Shown: in pieces, positions 49,221 to 60,480 of the stretch
Layout: each line of letters opens with the position of its first letter
How positions within the stretch are numbered: the stretch's first letter is position 1
Origin: Campylorhamphus procurvoides
Taxonomy: Eukaryota > Chordata > Aves > Passeriformes > Dendrocolaptidae
Length of the DNA: 64,000 nucleotides
Reading direction: 5' to 3'
Assembly: GCA_013396655.1 (NCBI GenBank)
Contig: WBMV01003298.1
Coordinates: forward strand, 2,662,312-2,726,311
Translations under genes and position numbers: made by a program
Notes under the pieces: model-generated
The model's database searches: none
What the model saw: only the letters and a program-made list of their open reading frames with translations
Told to the model about the DNA's origin: nothing

Positions 49221-49586
49221 GGTGTGCGGTCCCTGTGTGTTACCTGTGCGCACCCACGGCAGGTGTGTAGTCGCTGTGTGTTACCTGTGCTCACCCACGG
49301 CAGGTGTGCAGTCGCTGTGTGTTACCTGTGCGCACCCACGGCAGGTGTGCAGTCCCTGTGTTACCTGTGCGCACCCACGGCAGGTGTGCAGTCCCTGTGT
49401 GTTACCTGTGCGCACCCACGGCAGGTGTGCGGTCCCTGTGTGTTACCTGTGCGCACCCACGGCAGGTGTGTAGTCGCTGTGTGTTACCTGTGCACACCCA
49501 CGGCAGCTGTGTGATCCCTGTGTGTTACCTGTGCACACCCACGGCAGGTGTGCAGTCCTTGTGTTACCTGTGCACACCCACTGCCA
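49221..49586 (+). repeat. Minisatellite, nine units of 41 (39) bp
   Basis: Units start at 49221, 49262, 49303, 49344, 49383, 49424, 49465, 49506 and 49547. Each contains 'ggtgtg', a variable 7-base core, 'tgttacctgtg' and 'cacccacggca'. Units 4 and 9 lack one GT and are 39 bp. Unit 1 matches unit 6 and unit 2 matches unit 7 in the variable core, so the array looks like a five-unit (203-bp) block copied once. Unit length is not a multiple of 3, so the Cys/Val/Pro-rich frames across it are artefacts. There are no unique spacers, so it is not a CRISPR-like array. Confidence 0.97.
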
Positions 49587-52234
49587 GGGCTGCAGGTCAA
49601 GTCCTGAGGGTGTTGTTGCCAACTGCACTGAAGCCGAAGCATCATCACCACCTTTTGTTCAAGGGAAATGGAGTGTTAAGGTGCAGCAGCCCTGGAGAAT
49701 TTCTGCCCCTTGGGTAAGTCGTTCTCAGTGTGCCCATTGCTGCGGTCCTTAGGGCTGTTGGCATGCTCTCCATGGGGATTTTAAAAGGATCATTTACAAA
49801 TACCTAATTGAATGTTTACTACCCTTGCCCCTAGTGGAATTGGGCCAGTTTATAAATACATGTCCAATTCTTTTCAGATACAGAAGAGTCTCAGCTCAAT
49901 TTAAATCTTGTGGGAATGAGTTCCATAGGTTAATTATGTGCTGTATGGAAAAGGAGTTTATAATTTAAAATGTTGTCTTTCAAGCTGCATTGTCATCTTG
50001 TTCTTGTATTATTAAAAGAGGGTAACCAGTCAGCCCAGAGCTGACAACAGGACTTGAACAATATGTTTTAGTGTCAAAACATGTGAAGCATAAACAGGAC
50101 TTTGTTTACTGTCTACTCCTGTTAAAGTCCAGATGCTTTCTAGACTCACTTTAAATTTCTCTGTGAAAACATATTTCCTTTCAAATATCAAGACACAAAA
50201 GAGCCAGGCTCCTATCTCCTATATCAATCCTATTAATTCCAAACTGTGCTTCTATCAAGTCTTCTCTTACTCATTTATTCTGTCTTAAAAAGTCCTGATC
50301 TTTCAGTCATAATTTGAAATGTTCCAGGCCCTATGTCATCAGCATATTTGTGAAGACGAAGTAGCAAACACCTTCAGGGCTGGTGTTTTACCCTGAAGCA
50401 GGCAGGGCTCTGATCTCCCTCTCATCTGCTTGGCACTGCTCCTGATTTTTCCCCACAAACTAAAGAGTAGCAGTGCAGTTTCACACCATTACAGCTGTAC
50501 AGTCTCACATATCTCAGGTTCCTACAAGGATTCTTTTGTTTCCCTGTCCTGTATCTCAAGCACCCAGGCACTTTGTTGCGTTCATTGACCATATGCATTC
50601 CCACAAAGGCTTTCCAAAACTGTTTGCAGTAATACCCAGGTAGATTTTGTATGAGCACCATTAAGTGTAAGCAGCAATGTCTGAAAACAACCATGCCTTA
50701 TTTCTTTACTGAAGTACAATTATCTATTAAAATGCTCAGACTGGGCTGGCCTTTATTTGATCCCCTGTAATTGAAATTTGGCTTGAAGTGTTTCTAACTA
50801 CAGCCAGTAAATAGAGGCAAAGCCCAATCCCTCAGCAGTAACTCATTCACCCATTGTCCAACAGTGTCTCCAATGATTTATTTGATGACTTGCTTGGCCA
50901 TGTAGGAGATGGGGTGAGCAGTGGGAATGACAGGAGCACTGATGAAAAAGCAGGTTCAACTGAAAAGCAGCTGAACAATTTGGAGAGTACACCAGAGATG
51001 AGTGTGTGTTGGAGATTGAAACATACATTTCTCAAAGGAGTAGGAGGGGAAGTCAAAACATGTGTGTCTTTAAATAAGCTAGCATCCAGATTTTGTTACT
51101 CTTATTTAGGGTTATCCCAACAGGCCAACTCTCAGACTTTATTGAAGTTTGCTTTTGTAATGACTGGATTTTCTTCCTCTTTGGATTTTATCCAGTGAAA
51201 CTAGAGAGCAGCTATCAGTGAGCTTCCAGTACTGCTCTGAGTAGAGGGTATGGCTGGCATATATGAAAATAAGATAGCATTACTCATTTTAAGAAGTGGC
51301 AAAATTTGGCCTTTAGATATCACCACTGTTTCCCCACTTATCCAGAGCATTGGTCATATGCCTATAGAAAAAGCTTCCAACTAAAATGTTTTAAGAAAGG
51401 AAACTGTATGAAGACTGGAAAAAAATGTTTTCTTTTCCCTGAAATATGTGATAAAGAAGACTCAGAAGTGTTTAGTGAGGTTTAACATTTTGTAATCATA
51501 TGGATGAATTTGTTAACATTTTTCACACTTTGTTCTTTAATAGAAGAACATTGTAACTAATACTATTTAGTTAGAAACAGTAATTAAACACCGAAAACAA
51601 GAGATAATGCAATACAGTTGGATAAATCCATTAAAAAGGCAATAATATAACATTAAAATGCCATCACCATGAATTCTTTGTTGGTTTAAAATTCCTTTGC
51701 TGCTCTGCCACTTTCTTTGTTTCTTTATGCTACTGTTTTTCCTTGTAACAGAAAACATCAGATGACCACGCGGGATGAATCTGCAGCGGTGCAGCCTCCC
51801 AGGATGTGTAGCTGTGGCCTCTAAGCCCAGTGTTAGGCAGCAGTCAGGATCCACGTGGCCGATTGTTTTGCAGACATAGTGGTGGCGTATTTATGTATTT
51901 CCAAACTTGTTTTTCAGGATTCCCTGGCTGGCTGCGTATTGTGGAGCTCACTGCTTAACAACAGAAATAAAGCACTTGTCAGGCAGAAGCAATGTGTCAG
52001 TGCAAAATGGAATTTGCAAGACTGAAGTTTACATGAGGCAACAACAAAATCTACTGTGCCATTCTGTTAGGCAACAAAGGTAATTTGTTATGCAACATAA
52101 TGAGGACTTGTGTGCGATAGGCAGCGGTGGCTCTTGGTTGCAGGGCATCAGCATCAACAAGCCCATGCAGCTCACAGATAAAAGAGAACTGCTATACATA
52201 GCATGGAATTCAAAAGCTTTGTTGTTATTTTTTT
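49587..52234. other. Intergenic DNA, no gene seen
   Basis: AT-rich sequence with open frames of 114 codons or fewer. No named repeat or RNA gene was recognised. Confidence 0.5.
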
Positions 52235-52336
52235 GGGGGGGGGGGGNNNNNNNNNNNNNNNNNNNNNNNNNNNNNNNNNNNNNNNNNNNNNNNNNNNNNN
52301 NNNNNNNNNNNNNNNNNNNNNNNNNGGGGGGGGGGG
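52235..52336. other. Assembly gap inside a poly-G tract
   Basis: Twelve G at 52235-52246, then 79 N (52247-52325), then eleven G at 52326-52336. The assembler stopped on both sides of a G-rich tract. The true length and content are unknown, and translated frames across the gap are meaningless. Confidence 0.98.
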
Positions 52337-53979
52337 TTTCCAACTTAAAAACTGCAGAATAAACAAACCCAGTGAGACTGGTCCTGCAGTCCCTTATGGC
52401 CTGGGTAGGACCTTCCTCATTTTGTTTTGGGTTGGTCTGTGTCTCAGACTTGACAGTCAGCCTAGGGGCCATGAGGTCAGGGGCACAAGTGTCATGCATT
52501 TCATGTGGCTCTGACACATTTGGCAAGTCTCCTGCCAGCCCACACAATGACAAGGGAAGAGGGAGTGGAGGGGGAGAAGTCACATTTTGTTACAATGCTG
52601 TTTACTGCTGCCAAAGGCCCATGGTGTCTGATGCCACGTGCTCCACTGCTGCTCCTAGCACATCCACTCCTAAGAGCCAGTTATCCTTCCTGTAGGAAGG
52701 CAGTGGTAATTCACCTGTTCTGCAGATAAACTGCAGCACTTGGGCTGTGTGCAGAGCTGGGAATGGAGCTGTGGCCTGTAAAGCAGTGAGGTTCATCTGC
52801 TTTGCCATATCATCTTTCTAAACAAATCTACCTGCTGGTGTGATGGGGCCTCTTGTTTATGATGACTTAGGCTGCTTGCTGCCTCCAGAGCTGGTGTTAG
52901 ACCCAAAGATCCTGTTTGCTGACATTCCAGTGCTGTCTCACAACTGCTTGTGTAACTGGCTGTCCAGTATGTGTTCTCCTGGCCCACACTGTGTTTCACT
53001 TGTCATTCAGCTGGAAGAAAGAGTCTGGGAGCAGTCTCTTCCAGAGAGCTGTGAAGGAGAATGTGCTTGAGCTTCACTGATAAATTAATGCAGGAGAAAT
53101 AAGGGATTAAGACTCTGACCCATGGTCTGTAGAGTAGAGGACTAAGCTTGAGTTGTATTGGTAACCCTTGTCCTGGCAATCTGTGGGGTTGGTTCTGCTT
53201 CTTCAGCATGCATGTAATATTGTACCTTATGCATGATACTGTGGAACAGTCATAATCAAGCAAAGAGTTCAATTCCAGGAGTGCTGCGTTAATCTGGAGG
53301 TAATGCTCACTTTTTGCCTCAAACCACAGTAAAGTCTGGTTAGCCAGACCATGTCAGGGAAAGCTGCTCCTGCAGAAAAGTCAGACTCCCACTCCCTGGT
53401 GTACTGTGCCTTCAGCATTGCTGCCAGTGGCAGGATGTTGGAGTTCTTGTGTCTGTGACTCAACGAGGGCCTGATCTGTTTACTCCTACTCAAACAGGAG
53501 CCCAGCTTTTTAGCACAGTAATGACAGCAGTACAAATAAGGGTAAGCCACTGAGTTAGTCACTACCTTGGTCAAGCTACTTTACCTCTCAGTGACATTGG
53601 TTACATGGGACAGTCATCACTGTGAACTTTGTGGTGCTTGAGGATTTAACCAAACAGACTGAAACAGCTAAAGAAAAGTGGTGAAACAAGTGCTGCTTTA
53701 GTGGTTTATGGTGGAATGTTGGGTGTGACATGCAGGCCAAGGTATTCAAACTAGGATGTAACTGAGAAAAATTTTGGTTTTGATGCTGGACAGGTACCTG
53801 TACTCTGTTTCCAGAGTTGCCAGGCACCTGCCATTCAGCAGTGGCTTCCTCACATTATAAGGCAAATGGGTTTGTCTGGTTCTGTTTTCTTGTGTATTTC
53901 ACCCCCNATCTAATCCTGACTGAGATATTTTAGGAGCCACCATGACAGAAATACTTTCATGATGATACTGGTTACTTGA
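52337..53979. other. Intergenic DNA, no gene seen
   Basis: Mixed-composition sequence with short overlapping frames and one undetermined base at 53907. Nothing recognisable. Confidence 0.5.
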
Positions 53980-54324
53980 TGTTAATTAAATTACCAACCA
54001 AAGTAATTAAATTGTCTAACCAAATTAATATTGCTTCATAAGAAGCACTAAGATTCCATACTGTGAGGTTAAGAAGCAAACAAACCAACGCTGCCTTTCA
54101 TGCAGAAGATGCTATCTGGCATTTGCATAGATATTGTGAACATAATTAAAGCCATCCTTAATGTGCAATGCTGCTATTGCAGCCTTTGCTATTTTGTAGC
54201 AGTTGGCAGATCTTTTAATGAAGGCTGCAAAAATATCCCAGGGACTCTAGAAAGCATTACAGCGACTTTGCAGACAATGACTTTCTTAAAGTAAACTCCA
54301 CAAGCATCCTCGCTTTTTTCGCAG
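53980..54324. promoter_or_regulatory. Candidate conserved non-coding block before an exon-like segment
   Basis: AT-rich, repeat-free sequence with repeated TAATTA-type cores (53985-54030), an exact octamer ATTTGCAT at 54121-54128 and a small TGCAAT/ATTGCA stem near 54165-54182. Its last 20 bases form the polypyrimidine tract and acceptor of the exon candidate at 54325. Regulatory function is inferred only. Confidence 0.3.
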
Positions 54325-54405
54325 GGAGACATCTCGTTAGCATCCTTCAGGATGAATGCCGCTTTGCCTGGAGAAAACGCTGATCCTGGAAGAGAACGCT
54401 CGCAG
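54325..54405 (+). other. Exon candidate, 81 nt, gene unknown
   Basis: A good acceptor (T-rich tract ending 'cgcttttttcgcag') is followed by 81 nt and then a consensus donor, CAG|GTGAGTAAG. The length is 27 codons exactly, and only the frame starting at the first base is open; it reads from 'GDISLASFRMN' to 'GRERSQ'. The other two frames contain stops. I do not recognise the peptide. It could be a coding exon, a 5' non-coding exon of a downstream gene, an lncRNA exon or coincidence. A CpG-containing patch (54405-54700) follows. Confidence 0.35.
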
Positions 54406-57400
54406 GTGAGTAAGTCGTCTGGCGCTTTCCGCGGTGCAAATACAGCGTGTTTTCCAGGTGTCAGCGCTGCTCGGCTGAGCCGCGGGTCGCGGAGAGGTGA
54501 GCAGCCATCCAGACGGCCCCGGGAGAGCGGTGGCCGTGCCGTGTCAGACGTGCCGCAGGCTCCTCTTTCCGCCTCAGTGCGGCTGCTTGCAAATGTTCTG
54601 CTGCCTCGTTCCTCTGCAGCCCTGCTTTCGGGACCATTTCAAGGTCAAGGCTGTGAGTGCAACGCTTCCTCTCAGGCTGCGGGGTCCGTGGTGCCGGGGT
54701 GATTATTTACGATGCACTTGTGCACTACCCGGTGCACTGAAATGTTGTTTTCCTCGGCGCTGGCTCCTCCTGCCTACGAGCCGCGCAGTTCATGTGACTT
54801 CCATGCATCTGTCAGCCCTGCTGCCTGTCCCCCGCGGTCCCCAAGTGGCAGCTGGGCCACTGCAGCCTTTGGGGCTCTCTGCCCCGATACTGTTCACAGG
54901 GAGCAGCTGGAGTGGTTGATGCTGGGCATTAAAGCCAGTTTCTGCGCCTTCCTTCAGGCAGCGCTTCCCTATCGCGTAAGCAGCAAGAAAGCATCCACCT
55001 TCCAGCAGTGCCGAAACACTGTTGGCAACCTTGCCCACCTCTGAGGTCTCTCTGTCAGCACCTCTTTCTCCCTCATTTGTTCCTTGGTCTCCCGCCCCTG
55101 TAGCAGAGGAAGCCCCGCTACTTTCTCAGGCCCTTGCCTTGTTCTATGGAGTTTCGTATTTGCTTTCCAGCACTGCTCGAATCAGGTACAGCAAGATGAA
55201 GGAAAAGCTCAGTATAATGTTGCGCTAAATGAAGTATCACACACAAAACTTGCACCGTTTCCATCAGCATCTTACCAAAATAAGAACGAGTACCATTGTT
55301 CAAAAACCAAGTTGAGGGATTTTCAAATGTAAGCAATTGGACTGAGGTTTGGTACAGCAGCAGATGATGAGTGGAGCTGTGTGCTTTAGACCTCTATTTT
55401 GCTGTCTCTAAGGTTCTGTGTTAGTGTCAGGCTCATCTGGATCAGGATGATGGGATGTGCTCCTTGGCAGCAAGCCTGCCCTCTGATTGCTCCCTGTGTG
55501 GATGGTTTTTCACAAATGGTGTATCTGTAATGTGCTGTGCCCAAACTGCACCTAGAAAAGCCTTTTCAAAAGTCAAGAATGATGTCCATTTGACTGTAAC
55601 AATTAAACAGAAATTAATGGATACTCCCTTAATCTGCTTGCAGCAGGTGCTGCAACAGGTGAATATCAGGGACAGGATGGGTGGGGCTGCCAAGGACTGA
55701 TAGGTGACCAAGCAACTGTAGTTGACGAAATTGGTAGTTTTTATACTGTAATCTAAACAGAGGTTCAAACCAGGTGTGTTAGAGGTATTTGCTAAGTGCT
55801 AGGGCTCAGTAAGTGCTGTGAGTAAGATGAAACTTTGAATTAAGCACTTTGAAAGTCATAACAGGTCGAGTATCTAATGAAAAATTAAAGAACGAAATTA
55901 GTGGGCAGAAGAGAGTTCCCCCCAGAGCAATAACGCGGTCCCTGAAAGCAGCCGGAGCTCTGCGGGGGCAGTCAGCGGGCTCTCTTCTCCGAGACTGTGG
56001 CTTGGCTTGCTTCTCCTTGTGTTTGTTGTCAGCACAGGCTGATTTGAATACGGTCCGAGTGAAAACAGTTACAATCTCAGCATCTGCCTCCAGGAGAGTT
56101 TCAGCTGTATTTTCAGAAGTGGTCATGCACGTTGCTGACAGCAAACTGTTCCTTACCAATAGCCAGTCACCTCAGAGCTTTGTCTTACTTTCTCACTTTT
56201 AGTGAGAGAGCAAGAAACACTCAGAAATCTGCTGCGTTCATAACAGGCAAAGATCACTTACTGAAAGGGAAAGCTGTGAGAGCAATGTACCAGTTTTCTG
56301 TGCATTTCCTTATCCAGGACTTGTGACTACCAGAAGGGACTGCAAACCGAGTGGCCCCGGGGAGTGGCAGCAGCTCTGCCTCTCCTTCCCTTTGCTCAGC
56401 CTGCACCAGCCCATGGTTTACTCCTAAGGGTTCCTACAGGGTTGCTCAGTACCTGGGGATCGCTGCTGTGCTGCCGCTTTGTGTGATCGGACAGTTCTTC
56501 TTGGCTGCTTCTCCTCACAGTGAAAGCAAAACGTGGAGCATTCCCCATTCCCACAGTTACCCTGAGCCAGGGCAGGGGGAGCTCTCAGGGGTATTGCCGG
56601 TCACTGATCTCAGCGCAAATCTGCTCTGTGTGTGTATGGGAGGGGGGTGTTGGCTGGTTTGGGGTTTTCTTGTAAGATTCCAGATCTTTAAAGTTATGTT
56701 ATGAAAAGAAAAGGTCAGCTGTAAAAGAAATTACAAGCTTGCCAATTGTAGTCCTTATAAAAAAGTAGAGAATTTAAATTAATAATATATAATAAATATA
56801 ATTTTTGATCTAATGGTTGCATGAAAAAAATTAGAAATGAGATGCAGCTGCAACCTGATATTTCAGGCAGAAATGGGCTGATAATTAATAAGGAAGTCAT
56901 AGCTTTAAAGTTATTTCCATGATTCTTAAATGCTAAGTATTGCAAATATCGTATCTTTAATGGATGAATTCAAGACTAATACTGCTTTTTCCTCCAAATA
57001 ATGTTATAACAACTTCTAAAATCTGTTTAATACTGTTAGTTGATTAGAATTGGGCAAGCATAGACAAGCAAGAAATGCAGAACAGCACAAAGCCAATTCC
57101 TTGTGGACTTCATAGAACCATCAGGACATTCTCACTTCTTATCAGAAAATATGTAAATAGCTCTTGGCTCCCTTACTTGCTCAGATAGTGAGGCAGGACC
57201 TTTTCCCTAAACCTTCTTCCAGGAAACTCACCCTCCTCAAGGTGTGTGGTGAGAAATGATAGTAACAAGAAAGAGCAAGAAGGATTAAAGGCAACACTGG
57301 ATAACAACAATAACACAAAGGGATCCTGGGAAGCAGTGAGGGAGAGGCATGACTTGTCAGGATCTGAGGAATGCTGAATACACTGATAAGGTGAGATGAA

Positions 57401-60065
57401 ACCCTGGCCAGGAATATATATGTAAGTTAGGCCAGGCAGACAAGCTGGCTGCAGACTGAAAGATCCAGCTGTGGTAGTGGACATACAAAATAAGATTTCT
57501 TCACAGCAAAGGCAAGAAACCGAGCAAGCCAGACTTGTCTCTGCAGTACCTTAGTAATTATTTTTACCCGTTCAGGCAATGTTTAGGTGCCACAGCTGTG
57601 TTTAGTGCATTACTTGGAAAGCATCATCTGTACAGGGATGGCTGATGGAGGGTGGAAAAAGTGAAGTATTAGCCATGCTCTGTGAGAGGAAATTGGCAAT
57701 TTGGATTAAGAAGCTGTCTTAGGGACACTCAGTGAAGAATCAGAGCCAGCAGTACCCTTGCTGCTCATTCTTCTGAGGTCTTTGACATGTTAGCTCCCTT
57801 GGCATAAATGGTCTTTCCAGTGTCCAAAGTAGAGTCCTTTAAAGCAGGGTTTATCCTACAGATACCATAAAAGTTGCTGCAAGGCGCTGTCAAAAGTCAG
57901 TCATGGAGAGCTCCACCTCATAATCTGTCAATTGTGATGCAGATAAAAACTCAAAAGCACCAGCAGCTGAGACTTACTAGTGGAAATACTTCATAAGGTC
58001 CTGACCAAAACTGTTTTTCCTAGTTGTTCCTTCTCAGCTGCTTATAGGGTTTTCATCACATCTGCCACTGATTTATATAGGTGTTAGGATGGTTGCCTGG
58101 ATTAGCTTATTAAACAACTACTTCCAAATACAGAAGTGAGTACTGGCTCTTTTGTACTGAAAGAAACCAACTTTTCCTCAAAGAAGGCAGTTGTTAAGGA
58201 GAAGTCACAAGCGTGTTGGCAAAAGAAGCAAATGGCTGTGTTTTAGCCTGGATGAGTTCACTTATCCCATTTGTCCAGTGGTGGAAAGGCAATGCAGAGA
58301 GCACCACGAGTGGGCAGGGGGAGGTGGTGTCTTCCTGCGGGGTGGGTTTATGCTAGACAAAACTTTGACTGAAGTCTGACTCTTCTGTTTCTGTGGCTCT
58401 AGGTGGAAGCTGTGTGTGCAGAGTGCCCCAGAGCACTTCTCCATATGTGAGCATGATGTTGCAATGCGGTGATGTAACTGGTAGGCACAGAAGCTTGTTC
58501 AAGGGGAGGGGAACCAGCACCCTGCAAGAAATGGCAAGGAACTTACAGATGGATTTTGTTCTCTCTTAGCGGGGAGGGAGAGCTTTGCTCATTCCAGGGG
58601 GAGGGAAGAGATCTGGCACTGAGGATCCCCAAAGCAAGCCCACGAGCACAGAGAGGAGCTTGACAAAGGAATCTCCAGGTGGAGGCTGCATCAGGTTCCT
58701 TTGTTCTTTGACATCGGTTTTTCTGCATGGTTCAGACCCTTACTCATGGCCAGCACAGCTGTAGGAGAGGGTTTGCAGTTGCTATTGTTCATTGCAATCT
58801 ATTGCCCATACTCATTCATCGTTCATTCATTCATTAAAAGAAAGTCAGGCTTCAAAAATATAATGGTGCCATGTTTTTAGCATATATTCCAACTTTGTAG
58901 GTTCAGAAATTCTCTCTAAATCTTTCTGCAAGTACAAAAATTTACAAGAGACTCTTAACTCAAGTTCCTTCGCTGAGGAATGCCATTCTTGCTGCTTATG
59001 ACAGACAATAAAACAGGAATACGAGGTTCAGCTTGCCCTGTGAGATGTTCCAGGCCTCCTGCTAATGCATTTTTTGAATTCAGGCTTTTCTTAGAAACCT
59101 TTGGTCCAGTGATCGAGATCACTCCTTCTGTTGGGGCTGTTTATTGTCCTTTTAGCTCTAATAGTTGCCTCAACTCCTGGCAGACACCCTGGCCTTCCCA
59201 CCAAACACAACATGGAGCCTGCAGGAGCCGAGCTTTGTGCCTTACCACCTGACATGTTGCCAAATGCGATGGCTGGGTTTGTACATATATGACCACTTTA
59301 CTGAAGTTACAGGATTTGATTTATTAAAACACCAAATGGTGGCCCAAACCCTCGTGAGGATTGGCATAAGGTCCTACTGAGGGATAGAGGAGAGTGAAGG
59401 TGTTTTGATGGCCAGAGGTTGGCAAGGTGCCTTTGTCAGCTGTGGGTAGCTGGTTTCTGCTGTGCATTAGCACTGTGCTGGCTCACGCAAGGCAGAGTAT
59501 CCCTTGGCCTTGCAGGGGATGGCACGTGTCAGCCTGAGGGGCTGGCAAGGGGCTTCTGCAGGAGTTTCTGTAGTGGGTAGAAGCCTGTGGCCTGCATGAC
59601 ATTTGTGAGGAAGTCAGGCAGGCATGGTGGGTGGCTGGAGACACCACCTTGAGAGCTGGCTGGGAGGAGGAGTGAGATGGCAAGGATGCAGTGCCCTTTG
59701 CGTACCCCCATCGTTGCAATGTGTTACCTGCTACTTTCCAGCCGGTTCCTCTAGGGGAATTGGAGACTGGCGCGAAATGAACCAGGTGATTTTAATGCAG
59801 TAATCACCTTTCCTGAGAGGAGATCAAGGGGGAGAGAACAAGGAACAGCTGGGTAGCAATTAGCATGACTCAGTATTTCACTGCCAGGTGCAAGGCATGG
59901 CTGAAAGGATCACGCTTGCAAACTGAGGAGGGGGGCTGCTCTCCTGCCCAGTGCGAAGGTATGGCATGGTTCTGGGGCACTGCTGGGCTGTGTGTGGCAC
60001 TGGTGGTGGCGGCAGTGGCAATTGCAGGCTGTGCGTGGTGAGCAGCGGTGCCTCAGGAAGCGCCA
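54406..60065. other. Intergenic or intronic DNA, no gene seen
   Basis: The first 300 bp is GC-richer with CpGs and overlapping open frames of up to 140 codons. The rest is mixed to AT-rich, with an AT-rich zone near 56760-56960 and a short ATTC-type repeat near 58811-58834. If the exon candidate at 54325 is real, this would be intron. Confidence 0.45.
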
Positions 60066-60480
60066 ATGCCTGGGAGAAAAGAGCAGCTGTCCCGGACACC
60101 CATCCCCTCGTACCCCGCTGTCCCTGAGCCTCGCTCGGGGCCGGGCCGAGGAGGAGGAGGAGGAAGAGGTCGGGGCGGGGCCGCGCTGTCGGTGCGAGGC
60201 TGCGGGAGGCACAGCCGGGTAGGACCGCGGGTCGCGTCTCTGCTTTGCTTCATTTCTGAGCTCCCCCGAGCCCTTCCCAGGACCGAGGGCCCCGCGGCAC
60301 AGCGCGCTGCTCTGCCGGGCACCGCCGTCTGCCCTGGGACAGCGATCCCAGCCCGGTCCCGGCTGCGGGGACTCGGGTGCGTCCCTTCCCTCTCGCTGCC
60401 GGGGCTTTTCGAGCCGTGAGAAGCTCCTCTGTCCCACTGCAGTGGCGGCTGGTTGAGCGGCTTCCCAGCCCGAGGTGAAT
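60066..60480. promoter_or_regulatory. Isolated CpG island, candidate promoter
   Basis: About 400 bp of CpG-dense sequence in otherwise AT-richer DNA, including a consensus GC box GGGGCGGGGCC at 60172-60182 and a GGA-repeat at 60149-60163. A donor-like GAG|GTGAAT at 60475 could end a non-coding first exon read on plus. In mammals the neighbour on the 3' side of FOXL2 is PIK3CB, on the same strand, so this could be that gene's promoter; no PIK3CB coding exon is present in the window. Transcription direction is not proven. Confidence 0.4.

Noticed and set aside
49221..49586. Tandem array considered as a CRISPR-like or cysteine-rich protein repeat
   Set aside because: Units abut without unique spacers, and the 41-bp period shifts frame each unit, so it is a minisatellite.
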